Part shown: one piece after another, positions 38,401-53,400 of the stretch
Numbering within the stretch: position 1 is the stretch's first letter
Layout: each line of letters begins with the position of its first letter
DNA from: Edolisoma coerulescens
Lineage: Eukaryota; Chordata; Aves; Passeriformes; Campephagidae
DNA: 64,000 nt
Assembly (NCBI GenBank): GCA_013397115.1
Contig: VWZW01000501.1
Coordinates: forward strand, 269,199-333,198
Reading direction: 5' to 3'
Notes under the pieces: model-generated
What the model saw: the letters and a program-made list of their open reading frames with translations, nothing else
Database searches by the model: none
Told to the model about the DNA's origin: nothing
Program-made: the position numbers and the translations under genes

Positions 38401-41400
38401 ATCCATTCCAGGGCCTCCCCACCCTCCCAGGGAACAATTCCTTCCCAATATCCCACCTAACCCTGCCCTATTTCAGTTTAAATCCAGAAGAATCTGGTGC
38501 TCCAGGTAAATATTCCATAGCACACAAAGGCTGTGGCTGAAGGAGACCCAATCCCAGCTCACTCCCAAGCCCCTGTGGATCCAGGAGCAGGAGATATTCT
38601 GGAAACAGCCCCTGCACTCATAGGTTCTTCAGGCTCAGCACAACATCAGTGAGGTCACTTGTTTGTTAAGGATAAGCCTCAGTTTTGGTGAAATCCAAGA
38701 GATTCCCTTATTTTATGACTCATGGAAGGATGCAATCAGATAAAAAGTTCAGATAAAAAAAGATCCAAATAAAATTCAGAAAATTAAAACCCATGGACTC
38801 ATGGCTTTTTAAAACCTTGGAAAATGTGTTTCATGTCAGAAAATCAGGTTTCTAATTTGGATTTTGCCCTTTTTTTCTTGTTTAAAGCCTCTTTGTATTA
38901 TTTGGGTGGAGGGGAGCCAGTGTTAACTCCACTATCACAGTGGCAGACACCTGCAAGAGACTCTTGTTCATCTGCTGGCTCCCCATAACTGAAAAAAACC
39001 CCAAAGCAATTCAATTTTTGTAATTGTCTTTGGCTTTAACAACTCCTGAACCCTCATCACTGTCTTCCCATCAGCTCCACATCATTTTTGTTTTAGAGTA
39101 CAAAAGGGTGACTCCTGCTCTGCTCCAGTTCCTTCTCACTGTCTGTGCCTGTCCTGAGGAGCTTGGCAGGAAAATGCTCCAAGTGCTCATCCCACGTGTG
39201 AGATCTGATCCTGCCCTCAACTGGAAAATCCTGTGGACAGATAAGTACAGAGAGCTGCTTGGATCCCCGTTTGGAAAGCAAACCCTGAGCGCTGTTTAAT
39301 GCTGCCATTATCAAATGACTGCTTCAGGTGCCAAGTTGAAGAGACAAAATGTGACTGAGGAATTTTCTCTGGAAAAAATATCCATCATCCTTTAATTAGC
39401 ATGCAGTGCAGAGCAGTCTGCCCTCATCTGCTCCAAAAAGACGTGTCTACATTTCCAACTCGAGATTCTCTGCATCACAAACTGGAGGGATGGGACACAG
39501 GGAATGGTTTCAAACCAGGGTTAAATGGGATATTGGGAAGGAATTCCTCCCTGGGAGGGTGGGGAGGCCCTGCAATGGATTGCCCAGACTGCCCCTGGAT
39601 CCCTGGGAGGGTCCAAGGCCAGGCTGGATGGGGTTTGGAGCAATCTGGGCTAGTGGAAGGTGTCAGGGCTGGAACTGGATGAGCTTTAAGGTCCCTTCCC
39701 ACCCAAACCATTCCAGGATTCAGTGTCTTCAGAGCTGTGAAGGCCCAAAGAACTGATTCACAACAGAAGTTCTGTGCAAGAAGGACACTGAAGACCAGCT
39801 GCAGCATTTTAGGGTGGGGAAATCCAATCCAGAATCTTCAGAACTTTATAAATGCACCAGAACGTTTAAAAGCACAGGGAAATAGTCTCAAAATAACTGC
39901 ACAGACCAAACTCTTCCTTCTCTTACCACCCTGAAGGTGTAAATGCAGTGGGTGAAAACTGAAGAGGAAAACAGAATTGGGCCATCACATCCAGCCCATG
40001 CAACCACTATAAAATAAACCATTATAAAAGAAACCATTATAAAATAAATTTCCTCATATTTAGTGTATAAAACTTAATGGCTCTCCCACTCCAAAGCTGT
40101 ATCAGTGAAATTAAAAAAAGCTCTTCCTGTGTTCCTTGTTCCGCACAAGACACTGAGCTCTACAAAGCTCCTTGGTTTTAAGGCTAATTAGAAAGTTCAC
40201 AATTAAATAAAATGCACTGCTGTGTTTGAAGTGAGAAGATGCTGCACTCCAAAACTCACAGTAAGAACACATTCATGCCAAAATGAACTGGACTTTAAAA
40301 AACCACATGAAATGAAGTGACAGTGTTCAGTCAGCAAAAAAGCCAGCCTCATTCTATACCATTACTGGAACTGGGCTCAGTGCTCCTGTACAATTATTTT
40401 TCAGGGCTAAAAAGGCAATAACACTCATTTTTAAATTATCACAATTACATGAAAGCAACCAGCAGAGAGCAAACAATGCCTTTCTAGAAATCCATTCCCT
40501 AAATCCTGAAAACATCCACAGCTCAGTGCCACAAAGTCAGATAAACCCAACTATAAACATAGTTTGGGTTTGCTTTCCAGAGCCAGGATGACAGACTGGA
40601 GCTGTGCTGAACAGCTGCTGTGTGCTCTCAGTCCTGGGCTGGGTTCTCCATCCTCAGCCCCTCAGATTTTACTTCTGCACACCTCAGAGCCACCTGGAAT
40701 TCTGTCCCAGCTGATGGAAGCCAAGGGCTGCTGTGACTTTGCCTCTCCCTGCACATCAGGCCCGTTATTCTCCATCTCTCCCTTTATTAATAATTGAATT
40801 TGTGGCACCCTGCAGCTGAAGGCACTCAGCAATTCCCTCCCATGCAAGAGCAAGGGCAGGTGGAGGGGGCATCGCTGATCTGATCCTCCAAGCATTCATC
40901 AATCTCAGAGATTTTTAATGGATGAGTGCTCCAAAGGTCTGAGGGAAATCAGATCTGCAGACATTAATGGATTAGGTGTTTCTTCAGAGTTTACATGCAC
41001 AGCAGTGGGTAAAGCATCACGTTTGTCTGTGCAAAGCTGAGCCAGACCAAGGCAGAGAGGGAATTACACAGCAAACATCCTCCTGCTGTTGGCAGCTTTG
41101 GTTCTGGCACAGCTGACAGAGCAATAAGAATTCCAGAATCACTGAGGTCAGGAAAGAGCTCCAGGATCAGCAAGCTGTACCTGATCCCCACCTCGTCCCC
41201 AGCCCAGAGCACCGAGTGCCCCATTCAGTCATTCCCTGGACACCTCCAGGGATGGGCACTCCAAACCTCCCTGGGCAGTTCCGAGGCCTGAGCACCCTTT
41301 CCATGGGGAAATTCCTGCTGATGTCCAACCTGAGCCTCCCCTGGCCCAGCCTGAGGCTGTTCCCTCTCCTCCTGTCCCTGTGCCCTGGGAGCAGAGCCCG

Positions 41401-44400
41401 ACCCCCCTGGCTGCCCCCTCCTGTCAGGGAGTTGTGCAGAGCCACAAGGTCCCCCCTGAGCCTCCTTTTCTCCAGGCTGAGCCCCTTTCCCAGCTCCCTC
41501 AGCCTCTCCTGGTGCTCCAGACCCTTCCCAGCTCCATTCCCTTCCCTGGACACGCTCCAGCCCCTCAGGGTCTGTCTTGGAGGAGCCCAAATCTGACCTC
41601 AGAACTCCAGATGTGGCCTCAGCAGTGCCCAGCACAGGGGACAATCCCCTCTCGAGTCCTGCTGGCCACACTCTTTCTGATACAGAAACAAGACCAGACT
41701 CCACAAAAAGCACATTTGATATTTAATTTCACTGTCTCAGTCTGCTGTAATTCCCCAGTGACCCCAAAAGAAATAAATACCCTTGGAAACAACCCCAAAC
41801 AAACAGGACAGAACCCCAAATCTCTTTCTAGTAACTCCTACATTGTACGAACATCTACAAACACTGAAGAATCGTGGGCTCAGATGCCTTCAAAAATATT
41901 TTCAGAAGCAAGTAATTCAGAAATCCTCCCTCCTGTCTGATCACTGCCTGAAAATTCCAGCTTAGACCCATGACGTGAGGTGGGAATTTTCCGGGTGTCC
42001 CTCAGATCATTCCACCAGCCCATTTATCCCCCTCCCGGTGGGATCAGCGTACCTTCGGAGTTGAGGGTGATGAGGGTGACGTTGTTGCCGATGCTCTGGC
42101 TGCCCACCTGGCCGCTGTTGGACACGGAGTCGCTGGCCTCGGAGCCGCTCTCGCCGTCCTCGTTGTGGCTGTCGTCGTGGCCGGGCACCTTCACCACGAT
42201 GGTGTTCTGCCGGCGGCCGGGCACCGCGCTGCGGGCAAGGAACGGAGGTGACCTCGGGAAAACAACCCCTCAGCAGGAATGCAGGCATGGAATATCCAAA
42301 TTCCAGGGTCACCGAGTTCAGCTCGTGGCCCTGCACGTTGTTATGAGGGAATTAAAAGCGCTAATCCATAAAATAAATGTGTTTTATGAAATCAACTCCT
42401 TTAAACCGTTCTGCTCCTGGGTAACTTGGAGCTATCCAGCAAAATAAAAACAGCAGAAGGAATAAAAAGTCTTAGGTATCAACTTCCTACATCTGCCTTA
42501 ATGGAACTGTCTAGGCCCTGTGCATGAAACAAAAGAAATATTCAAGTAATTTATAAAAATATATTACTTAAGGCCATTTTTTTACCCAGAACTGCCAGTT
42601 CCACTTGTTTAAAATTTGCTTTAGATACTCCAAATTTTCCTTGGACTGCACCTTCCTCCTTCAGCTGGTTAAATACAGGATTTTGGTGTGTTCCCAAGGG
42701 ATTGTGGAAGAATCCATAGCTTTGGGAAATCCTTCTTTAACAATTACCACAGAGCTGATCCCAGCTCCTCCAGGACGTTCTCTCCCCTCACAAGGGAAGC
42801 AAGAGAAACTATCCAAGCCCAGGTTCAATCTTTCCCCTCATTGTTACCTCAACCATTCCTTATTTTTCCCACCAAATTCCCTTTGAAACTGGACCTGCCC
42901 AAGGAGGGAGTGAAGGGAGGATTCCAGGGAATGCTACTGACTTGCTGAGGATGTTCTCCAGGGAATCTGCTGCTCTGCTCAGCGGCTCCTCCTGCCCCAC
43001 CATCTTGGCCACGATGGAGTTCTGCCGGTCGTTGTTGAGGATCACCGTGGTCTGAGGGACAACACTGCAAAACAAAAACCACAGAGGGAACAGGAATGTA
43101 AAGGAGCAAAGCTTATAAATAACCCATGGAGAGGTTTCTGGTTTAAATAACCCAGGGAGGCCTCCAGGCCTCGCTCCCTCTCCCCACATCGCGGGCGCGG
43201 ATCAAGCGCGGACGCCGGCAATCCATCGAGTTTGACACCTGCACCACCTCGAGTACTCCAGTTTTTTCGGAGGATGGATGGCTCCAGTGGAATTATAGAA
43301 AAGTCCATGACCCCTGGGGAAGCAATAAGGAATTCATCAATTCAGGACACACAGGGGGAAGTCTGTAAATCACAGCTGCACCAAATTCTTGCTGGGAGAA
43401 TCTGAGCGTTTGCAGAGGTGCCGTGGCCAATTTACATGGTAATGCACCAGTTTCAGTAGGATAATTCCTAGGAAAGAAGAATTTGTAAGGATTTATTGCA
43501 AAAGGGGATGATGAGCTTGGTTAAAGAGTGTCTGTTGTCCTCCAGGGCAGGGAGATGAACAGCACAAGAAGCATCAGAGCAAACAAGGCCAGACTTTAAA
43601 TAAAAACAGAACTAAACTACTTCTTGTGTGCAGATCACACATTAAAAAAACCCCTAAAACCAAACACCAAAAAGCATTTGGTGTGTGAGAAACCAGAAAA
43701 ACCTCTTATCACTCCTGATGACAACAGAGGAGGAAATAACTCAAGATGTCCTAAGTTTACACTGGACTGCAAAAGTAAATATGAAGCAAACAAGTGTCTG
43801 CAGATGCAGCTCAGCACTTGATCTGTTTCCAGGGATCATTAACGTTGCTGCCACTCCATCACTCAGCATTCCAAGGTGTGGATTTGATAGTTAAACTGTT
43901 CCTGCTGTGCTCATGGAGAACTTAAGGAGAGAAATTCTGCTTGTGCTCCCCTTTGCTTCCCAAAACCAGGTTTTTTTTTTTTTGAGAGGAGGTAAAAACA
44001 GCTCGCTCTTGTTTGCACTGCTCCAACATCCCAAACATGCCTGGTGCTTGTTTATTTTCCCTTGGCTAATTGCTGAAACGCAAATGAAGCCAAGCTGGTG
44101 ACAACAAGAGTGTTTCTGCAGCTGCAGCAGAGCACACACTTGAACATTCCCGTGTCTGGGTAAGGCTGAAGTGCCAAATTATCCATCATTAGGGAAAGAT
44201 AAGGCCCTGTCACGGAGCTAACAATGAATGGAGCCCAATTTTGGCACAGATAAAATGCTTGACCCCAGATTTTTTGGCTCCAAAAGCCTCAGGCTCCAGT
44301 GCCCTCCCTCCTACTTCCAGGGACTGCATGTGCTGCTTGCAGCATCTGGGATTCCTCATGGAACCCGAGGATCACGGGAGTGCAGACCTGGGGAGCCTCT

Positions 44401-47400
44401 GGAAGATGTTTGGCTCATCCCAGACAAGTGCAGGCTCTGCCAGAGCTCCTCCTGTGCACGTGGAGCTCAGCTCTCAGAAAGAAAGCAATAAATGGGGGGT
44501 TCTGCTGGGTTCCTGGGTATTCTCTGGAGAATCAGGATTTAGGGCACTTCCACAGTCACCTGTTCAAACCCACACGTTTTTATTTTTTAAAAAAAAAGAC
44601 AACTTCCATCTCTTTTCTCTGCAGCAAACATTTCAAAACCCCACCAAACCCTTGATAAAGCAGTGACATGTGGCAGTGCTGGCAGCTCCCAGGCCAGCAG
44701 CAACGTGTGTGTGCTCATTACATTTCCCAAATTGTCCAAACAACTCCCCTGGAAGTTCTCACATCCCAGTTTAAAATGTCCAAGTATTTTTCACCTCCTT
44801 TTAGACACTGTTCTTTATCACCATCTCCCTCGCAATCACTTCTGAAGGCCCGTTTCAAATGTCACTTACCAAAGCTTATTTTTAATGAAGACTCTGAAGA
44901 ATTAATTTCAACTGGAGAGATAAATGCAATAAAATTACATTTAGAAAGTCCTTAGCAGTTTGCTCTTATTAAGTTTACGTTGGAATAAAAAAAAAAGCTT
45001 TAGCACTAAAAATTAGCATCAAACAAGGAATCTGGGNTGGCTGCACCCTCCTGGCAGGGAGCTGTGGAGGGTGACAAAGGAATTTGCTTCCCATCTACTT
45101 CCCTGGGAGATATTCTACTCCCTCTTTTCAGATTTATTTAGAAATCTGCAGAATAGACACAAAATTAAACATGGAATTCTACATAAAATCAAAATATTGG
45201 GCCAACCTGACAAAAATCCATGAAAATTCATTACAGCCAAGTGCATCCTCACACAGGATTATCCCAATTCCTTTCTTCAACCTCTCCATCTCTTTCTGAA
45301 GCTGAAACAACTTTAACCATTCCTTCTCTACTACAATACAGAAAACACAAAGGAGGAGGAGGAAAACTTTGGATATTCCCTCAGATCCCCAGGGAAGCAA
45401 TTCCTGAGCGCTGCCAGTACTCAGGGGGAAGATGGAAGGAAAATATTGCAGGGTCAGGGGGAGTTTCACAAACCCAGAGTGCCTGCACAGGCCCCAGAAC
45501 TTTCCACTTGTGCTCACGTATTCCTTTCCCCAGAAGCATCAGGACTTGGAGAGACTGGAGCAGCAATTTGCCTGTTCTTGGACACAACTCTCTAAAAAAA
45601 AATGTAAATGCATGCAACCTGCAGGTATTAGGATATTTTGGGATTTTTTTAAATGCAGTTTACTGAATAATCTGTCAAATTACAGGTGAAAATATTCCTG
45701 AAAAATAAACACACCAAGGAATGATTTTCAAGTGTGCATATTTAGCCTCTGATATATATTTTTTTTTTTAAATACAAAAGGCCAGTCCATATTTTGCATG
45801 AGGAAATTGCTGCCAAAGGTCATTTTCAGTATGGAAAATGTGTGAGTCAGATCTGATCATTCATCTTAACGGTTGGGGTCCCATTGCCAACAACCCATCA
45901 ATCACCCAGAGTGCAGCCAGTGACAGAAATGAACTTTTGGCAATGCCAGGACCATCCTCTCCTCCTCTTCCCAGCTGAGCTTTCCATTTGGAGAGAGAGA
46001 GAGAGAGAAGAATCAGGCAGAAGGAATTAACTGACATTTCTCTCTTCCACGAGGTACGAGATCAAAAGTGTTTCTCCAAATGGATGAGAATAACTCGGAG
46101 AGAGATTTTCAGACAGGTTGTTCCCTTTGTCCTCACTCCCATGGATCAGTTCATGGAGAGGCTTTAATGGGAAGAGGAGCTGGAATTCCTGCTGGCAAAC
46201 TCTCCAGCCTTAAGGAAAGCAAGGCTGGGAAAGAGAACTTAAACTCTGCTATTTTTCAGTTTACTGCTGGGGATGAAGATTTCAATGTATAGCTCATGTG
46301 TAGAGGAATATCACAATTACCCCCAGCAGGGAGAAAATCTAAATATAACAAATATTGCTGTACAATGTGGTGTTTTCCTTAGTTTTTTTTCTAGTTTATC
46401 TCCCACCAACACTCGTGTTCATCCCTCACAACAGCCCCTCTTTGCATCTTTTCATCATTATTTAGGGAGATAATGTCAAAATGCTCCTTCCTCCTGATGG
46501 CCACCTGCTTCCTTCGCCTGCTGCTCACACAGTTAAGGATCCCTATCCAAAAGGGAGTGAGAAAACCCACTCAGGATCTCACCCTGAAACAAAACCACAA
46601 ATTGGCAAAGAACACATGAAATTACATTGGATTTATGCCCCAAATTAACGCAGCTCCTCCAGAGAACAAACCTGTCAACAAGCAGGCTGTTCACCGAGCA
46701 GGTGGGAAGCCAAGGCTGCTCAGGCACCTCAACAATTCAATTTAAACTCCCAAATTCACGGTCCAGTCGCAGGCAATCGCCAAAAAAGCAGCCGTGTCAC
46801 CCATCATTTTCAGCGAGAGTTGAGGCATTGAAAGCTCTCTTTGGGCTCTGAACACGCCCCAGAGCAGAGCAGAGCCAGCCCCAGGGTGAGGTCCTGTGAC
46901 AAGCCAAGCCAAAGCACACCAGCCACGGCTGGAAAAACTCACAGAGCTGAGAGCTGAGAGGGCTGGGATCGATTTATAACAAAGATAAAGCAAATGAGAG
47001 TTTATCCAAACAATTTCAGAACAGTCAACATCGAATTTTCAACTCAAGTGAGTACAAATCTGAGATTTTCCAAATTACAAAATCCATCCTCACCTAGAGA
47101 GGAGCCTCTGGTTGGCTGCAGTCAGAAGGACATCAATTAGCAGCTTGAAGATTCATTTTATTCACCAATTTTAAAAGGTGTTAAACTCTCTTGGGGATTA
47201 TTGTGCTCTGAGAAGAGCTGAACCCACCTGGAGAAGCGAGGGGAATCATTCCAAAATGAACAACACCCATTTCCAAGGAGTTCATCAACTCCTCAGGAGC
47301 CACAGGTAACCCCAAAGCCTCCCCTTCCCAAGCCAGGCTTGTTCCTCCAGGGATTTCACACCACCTCTATGGGTACACAAACCATTTTAGATCTTGGTTT

Positions 47401-50400
47401 TTAAAAAAAATACCATAAAATTTAAAAATCTCTCACTTTGAACACAGCTGAAACTGGAAAAATTAAGTCTGGTGACGCAGGGTCCAAGGAGCCTTTTGCC
47501 TGTAACAAAATACACAAAACCAGCAAAAATAGCAAAAAAAAAAAGGCAAAAAAAGAGAAAAAAATTAGGAAAAAAATTGGGAAAAAAAGGATAGAAAAAA
47601 TAGAAAAAAATAGAAAAAAATTTTTAAATTAAGAAAATAAATAGAAAAAAAATTGAAAAAAATAGAAAAAAGTAGCAAAAAACCCATCCAGGCTACATGT
47701 GACACAACCAGGATTGAAAAGTGCTAGAAATTACATTAATTATCAGCCTTCTACTTTTGATTATGGCCAAGAAAAGGCCGGGTCATACCATAACTACCAG
47801 GTCAATACCACCCTTTTTGGAAGATAAATGTACTCATAAAAATACAAGAGCAAAGATATCTTGTTTTCAGCCAGTCTGGATAGAAATTTACAGTTATTAC
47901 CCTTCTTTGAGCCTTAACTTCCTGAGCCAGATAAGGAACAGCACTGCAGCAAGTGGAGATTGTGCTCAGTGTGAAATGAGGGAGCTGCACTGATCCTGAG
48001 CACGTTCCACGAGGGAAATTATTGATTAAAATAGAAATTCTGGATGTTTAGAAAACACTGTTTGAAACAGGAGTAAAGACTTGGAATCCTTCATTACACA
48101 AATACATTACTTGGAGACAATTTCCCTGATCTTCTGACAAATTCTGGTATCAGCATAAGTCTGATTTAAGCATTAAAATCTTGGGGGTGGAGGAGGCCGA
48201 GTTATAAATTGGCTTTCAAGGTATTAATTACAGGAAGTAATTACAGGAAGTGAAGCCTCGCTGATCACCAGATAACAAATAAATACAACATCAGGTTCCT
48301 GCAAACACCTCTGAGCTCTTTTTGAGGGGGCTGTAAATCACTTCCACCAGGTAGCTCTGCTTTTCCTGCTTTTCCCAGCTCTGTGCCCTCACCACCACAC
48401 AGACATTTTCCAGCCAGGCCACGGATGCTGCTCTTGGAGAGCTGGGATTGAATCCCTAATTTCCAGATCCCCTGAGGGCACGTTAAAGAAATCCCACTCT
48501 TCCCTTGGTATGAAAAACACAATTCCAGGAGTTATTGGGAGCAGATTTCCTGCTCAGGGAACAAAGAGATGGAACTCAAGATATGCAAAAATGTACAGTT
48601 CCCAAAAAAAGAGGGAAATGCTGTTTGGAAAGACATTCCAAGTCAAGCAGAGGAGTTTTTAGGGTTGGAAGTGCAGCAGTTAAGTGGCAGCTGCTGCCAA
48701 GGAAAGCGGATGGAACAGGGGAGAGACCTGGGAGATGTGACAGAGCCACAAAGGTTGGAAAAGACCTCCAGGATCAGCAATTCCAGCCTTTTCAGCTGGT
48801 TCATCCTTGGGAAGCTCTGAATCCATCTATTGCTCCTCTCCATCCTGTTTCAAGTAAAACTGGGGCCCTCCAAACCCACTGTAAATTATTTCTTTTTTTA
48901 GAGTGTTTTAAATGACTCTAAATTTCAATGATTGAATTATTTTCCAAAAGCAAGACTGGTTGTTTTTGCAACTTTTAAAATAGAACTGCTGGTGCTTAAA
49001 TCTGCTCTAAACTGGTCCACAAATTATTCTGGAACACAACTTAAATCCCTGTCATTCCCAAACTTTGTCCCTTTAATCACTGATTACCTGCTCTCCTCTT
49101 CATTCATTTTCTTGCCCTGGCAGAATTACCTTCCCACCCTACAGGAAAAGCTTCCAAGGATTGCTTTTACTGCTGGATTTTCAAACTCCCAGAGACTGTA
49201 ACATTCAAAAGATTTAAATTCTGCAAGGCTGGAACCCAAAAGAATAAAGAAGGCTTTTCTGCCCCCTTCTGTTTATTGTGTGCTCGATAAATTACTTTAA
49301 ATATATTGTGTGTAACACAGGCTTTCACACCCCACTGCTCTGCTTCACACTGAGAAAGATTTTTAGAGTTTCACTAAACTTTATCCCATTTTCCAACATC
49401 CATGAGGTCAAAACTGCCCACTCTTAATAAATCCAACCATTTCTTTACTTGTTTCTTTAGGCAGAAAGCAAAGCATGAGCCCTATGAAGGCGTTTGGCCT
49501 GAACCAAATTCCACGTCCTGCACCTTTCCATTTATTCCTGGAATGCAAGAGCTAGCTGTGCTCGTGGAGCCATGGAATTAAATGTTCTGCTTTCCCTGGA
49601 ATTCATCTCATCGATGGGCTTTGGCAAGGGAGGAGGTTAACCCATGTTTTAATATGTTATAATTGATTTTAAAAGTTCTTAGACATTAATTAGACCAGTA
49701 AATGTCCCCCTAATCTGTGTCTAAACTCAAATCCTGTTTGATTCCATGTATTCCTCCTTTTTTTTCCCTTCCCAGAGACCCTTACCATTAAAAGATGCTG
49801 ATTCTAAATGGAACTAAAAGGATTCCCTGAGGTCTCTGACCCAAAGCAAGTGTTTCAGCTGAGCAGGAATAAATAAACTATTTATCCAGACGTGGCTCAG
49901 AGTGAACAGGAATCCTGCAAACCTCCCAAATTAAAGGATTTCCCATTTATCCTGGGCTAAGTTAACACGGAAAAGGTACAATTTCCTAGCAAGAAAGTAA
50001 AATATCAACCCTTGTAACACATTTGAAACCTTTGTCTATAACTTGAAGGAACTTTACTACTTAAAATTTAATTTTTCAGTGTAAATTCTTTTAAAGAATT
50101 CAAAACTACCTCTTTCTAAAAGTTCATCTGAGTGTTTCAAGCCTGACAGGCACATTTGAAACAGCAGCACCACAATTCAAAAAGATCCAAGCCACACTTT
50201 TTCCATCCTTTTCTCAGCCCTAAATCATCAGCTGCTACTTGCCCTGCTCTCGCTTGAATTATTGGACTCTCATAAATGATATTTCATCAGAAGCCATTAA
50301 CTGCAGAAAAATTGCACTGGGGAGAAGGAATCCACAGTTCAAATCTTGGTCAGTTTGAAAAGTTTTAGAGATTAATTCCATCCCATCCACGCAGGAATTA

Positions 50401-53400
50401 TTGAACTCTCCAAAACGAAATGCTGCTGTTAAATTGTTGGTTTAATTCCATGCCTGACCTTTCTCTCTCCCCCCTAAATGCTGTCTGCAAGTCAGACATT
50501 GCTTCCCAACTTCTCAAATCCCACCAACAAATTCCTGGACACTTGGCTCCCCAATATCCGAGGGCAACACTCATGGAATGTGAAATTCCACAAGAACTCT
50601 GCTGTGGGAGCTGTTTAATGCAAGATGCCACTTCCTCCTAATCCTGGGGGAATTCGGAATTAATAAAAATCCCAGCCCTTATTTTCAGTACCAACTTGTG
50701 TTGCTCATAAATAGAATGGATCACAGAAATCCAGGGCCTTCTCCACGAAATCCACGTGGCCAGGAAGGCAAAACAAAATTAAACCTCAAGGGGTTGAGGC
50801 TGACAAATTAGGAGACTTTGGAAAGCATTGTTATGTTTTCCAAGGAATTAAAGATGTCAAGTTTTGGGAGGGTTTTTTTTTTTTTTCATCCTACAGCCAA
50901 AGAAACAACAAAGCCCTGGATAAAGGAAGAGGAGCTGACAGATAATCTAATAATGCCTTTATTTCATTAGTTCTGTTTATAAACCCCATTTTTGAATGCA
51001 GGACAGAACTGTAATTTTCAGAGCAACTTCTCTGCTGCACCTCAAGAAGGAATTTGGGGTTTTTATCACATATTCCAAGGCACAGAAATTCTTCCAGGCT
51101 GAAACACTGCTCAGGGCTGGCAGGAAGGTGACAGACACCGACTTCCTTCATGGAAAAACCATACAAAACATAATTCACAAACTCAGCTTGAAAACAGAGT
51201 GCGTTCACACACAAATGATGTGTGAAAACCCCTTGATCTCTTTATCAGAACTGAAAACAGGGGCCTCAAAAGGCTTGAAAAGTAACAATTTTGGGGCCCA
51301 ATCCATGAAATTATGAACAGCCATTTGAATTCTCACTCCCTTAATTGAAATTCCACTTTACCAAATTATTTTTCTCAAAAATATCCAAATTTTGCTTCTA
51401 CTTCTTCTGTGCACTTTAAAAATCTTGTGATTCTAAACAGAATTTTTAAATTCATGAAGTGTTAATGATGATCTTTGCATTGTGTCAATACTGACTTTGT
51501 CCCCCAGCTGGGAGTGTAACCAAAATGAACCTGCTGAGAACAGATCCCAGACAATTGTGTCATTTTCCTTCCTCCTCAATCCTTCAGGAAAACAGCCCAG
51601 GCCCCAGAATTTCACCTGGGAGAATCCCCAGCCAGAATTCCCAGAACTGGGAATTCAAAATAAACATTTGTTCCTGGTGCCAGCAGCTGCTGACAGAAAG
51701 GAAAAGGTTGGGAATTCATCGATCCCAGAGGGTCCATCCCAAGCGAGGACCAAAGTCCAGCTGTGGTTGTGTCCAGGCCTCCCAGAATTCACTGTCTGCA
51801 CTTCTGCTGCTGGGTGAGGTCCCAGGAAAGGCTCAGAGACATCCAAGGATAAATAAACCTGGATTGCAGTGGAGTGACAGGAATTCCTGAAAACCTGGGG
51901 AACTCCAAAGCTTCTCCAGATCAAACCTGGACAAGTCACCCTGATTGCACCCCAAACTGCTGCCTCTGTTCTCTGCCTCCCTCTCACCCCCAAACACATC
52001 CCAGCCATTGTCTCCAGGGCTGGATCTGCTTCCAGGGAAATGTTTTTCCAGGCCTGGAATTGAGGGTGTGAGCTCGGGCTGATTCATGGACCTGCACCTC
52101 GAAAATAAACCCTTCACCCTCCATCCAGCCTGCGGGATCCTCTGCTCCTCAATCCATGCTTTGTTTCCAAATCAATCAATTCAAATCCTCCTGCAAATTC
52201 AGGGTCTTCAGAAGCAATTCCAAGAATGGACAATTAGCTCTTGAATTAAGTTAAAACCAGCAAAAATCCTGAAGGTTTCACAATGTTAATTATTTATCAC
52301 TGAGTGAAATAAAAGGAAATAGAGTGGTTTACATCCCCTAATGAGTTATAATATCAACTGCAGGGAACACAGGGAAGAGGCTCAGCAGCCACTGCTCACT
52401 GATAAGGGCTGAGGAATTATTATTCCTTCTAAAAGTCTGGATTAGCATAGTGGGATAGTTTATTATAATCTGTAAAAATCCTCCTGATAAAAATGCAATT
52501 AGGTTGGCCGAGGGGTTTGTAACTCAGAGAAAAAATAAATATATAGACATATATAAATTTTAAAAATAGAATTCTGGCTATTTTAGGTTTTATACACCAA
52601 TACCTTGATTATATTTCTTAGGTTTGTTTGCTCTCCTAAAGGTTTTATGTAGAAGCAACAATATTTTTGCTAAATCTAGAACAGTCCCCCACAATTCATT
52701 CCACACCACATACCCTGCTTTACAACCTCATTTAAAACCATCTCAACTCTCAATTTTGCATTATTTGACCCCAAACCCACTTGTAAACAAGGAAACAGCA
52801 GCAGAAACACAGCTCTGGAATTTGGGGGATCGGGAGCCAGGAGGTTTTGCCAAATGGCACGTTGGAAAGTGGGTGGACAAGTCTCGTTCTCCAAATTAAA
52901 TTAAATTGTTCTGGTGATTAAATGTAATGGTAAAACAAACATTTTAATGATCCACACCTACAAAAATACAGCAAATTCAAACATCCCATCTGGTACAAAA
53001 CTGCATCTGAGGAACCTCCACATCAGTAAGCCAATGTTCAACCCTCAACGAGTCTCGTTCAAGGACACCAGGATAGATTTTGGCTCATTAATTGAGTGCA
53101 ATTAATCTACAGTTCCATTTAACTGTCCCCTTCTCATTAAAGACAAAAATACAAACATTTTTATCTTACCCTTGTTATCAATTAGCCACAAATGCCACTG
53201 GTACAGAGCCAGATGCTTGTGGTCTGTATTTCACCTGTATCATAAAAATGGGTCAAGGAAAATACCTGAGCTCCATTTACCTCTGCATTTTCTCCATTTA
53301 CCTCTCAACACCTCCAACCTGGCCTTGGGCACTTCCAGGGATCCAGGGGCAGCCACAGCTGCTCTGGGAAATCCATCCCAGGGCCTCCCCACCCTCCCAG

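Larger units (their letters stand above)
33457..42052 (-). other. BANP intron between coding exons 5 and 6
   Basis: 8.6 kb with the densest CR1 cover of the window: 35017-35225, 36695-36895, 37790-37872, 38230-38470, 39480-39725 and 41133-41688. There is also an AT palindrome near 34137 and a short (CATC)n at 37224-37240. No gene was recognised. Confidence 0.85.

Noticed and set aside
41216..41940. Open frames of 126-186 codons, both strands (and their likeness to 61151-61580)
   Set aside because: They are the 3' part of CR1 copies, not host genes. The matching peptides at 61 kb simply reflect the second copy.
47438..47632. Lysine-rich 64-codon frame
   Set aside because: Purely A-rich low-complexity sequence.
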